Positions 36,561-36,910 of a DNA stretch of 36,910 nucleotides are shown piece by piece; the stretch's first letter is position 1, and the number at the start of each line of letters is the position of its first letter. Position numbers and translations under genes: made by a program. This stretch comes from Bacteriovoracaceae bacterium (GTDB lineage Bacteria > Bdellovibrionota > Bacteriovoracia > Bacteriovoracales > Bacteriovoracaceae). The DNA is taken from assembly GCA_947448205.1 (NCBI GenBank), contig CANFNL010000010.1, positions 1-36,910 of the forward strand. The letters are read 5' to 3'. Under the pieces are notes generated by a model, which worked only from the letters and a program-made list of their open reading frames with translations, was not told where the DNA came from and did not search any database.

Positions 36561-36880
36561 GTTTAGAAATTACTAAAGAATTGGTCGCTCATGTCGCCAA
36601 ATTAGGAATGATAAAAATTGATGAAAAAGAAATGGGTGAATATCAGAGTCATCTTACTAAAATACTAAAGTCTGTTGCAGAATTAGAATCGATAAACACT
36701 GATGGAGTTAAGCCCTTTGCCAATCCCATGAGAGAGTGTCTCGAGCTTTTTTCGAATAATATTGATCGCAGAAACGATGAGATTGCAGCTTCTCTTCCTG
36801 TCAATGAAGTAATTCGAAATGCCCCAGATCAAAAGCTCAATCAATTTAAAATTGAAGCTGTTATTGGAGAGGGGGAATAA
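36557..36880 (+). CDS. gatC: Asp/Glu-tRNA(Asn/Gln) amidotransferase subunit C
   Basis: ITKELVAHVAKLGMIKIDEKEMGEYQSHLTKILKSVAELESINTDGVKPFANP; typical GatC. Confidence 0.88.
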   Translation: MSLEITKELVAHVAKLGMIKIDEKEMGEYQSHLTKILKSVAELESINTDGVKPFANPMRECLELFSNNIDRRNDEIAASLPVNEVIRNAPDQKLNQFKIEAVIGEGE

Positions 36881-36882
36881 TC

Positions 36883-36910
36883 ATGGAGCATATTTATAAA
36901 AAGCATCTAG
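36883..36910 (+). CDS. gatA: Start of gatA (truncated by window end)
   Basis: ATG at 36883 directly after gatC with GGAG SD; only about 9 codons visible, call rests on synteny. Confidence 0.5.

Noticed and set aside
1-36910. CRISPR array, tRNA/rRNA, transposon or prophage
   Set aside because: No regularly spaced repeats, RNA gene signatures (apart from 6S) or transposase/integrase/phage proteins seen by reading both strands.

Overview
This AT-rich window looks like a chromosomal segment from a Bdellovibrio/Bacteriovorax-type predatory bacterium. That assignment is inferred from gene content only; no search was run. Left part: the 5' end of recA, pgpA, a 437-aa protein with RelA/SpoT-synthetase-like motifs, an alpha/beta hydrolase - FHA - recG - greA block, a UbiB/ABC1 kinase, and a GNAT protein. 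Middle: two flagellin genes with structured leaders, a sugar-nucleotide reductase-like gene, and a likely unannotated 6S RNA on the minus strand (about 13585-13777). Then comes a compact Tad/Flp pilus operon: Flp pilin, three or four further pilin-like proteins, CpaA, CpaB, CpaC, a single-ORF CpaE(TadZ)-CpaF(TadA) fusion, and TadB. It runs directly into a secreted RHS/YD-repeat protein and a small secreted Cys-containing protein. This arrangement resembles, from memory, the Bdellovibrio host-interaction (hit) locus bd0108/bd0109 next to flp/tad genes. Immediately downstream are two tandem, self-contained cassettes, each with a sigma54 -24/-12 promoter, a paralogous 61-aa secreted protein and a terminator. 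Right part: housekeeping genes (response regulator, lon, glmU, glmS, uvrD/pcrA, an LPG-synthase/UPF0104-like membrane protein, a CLC-F-like channel, a wHTH protein, gatC, start of gatA). No CRISPR, tRNA, rRNA or transposase was found.
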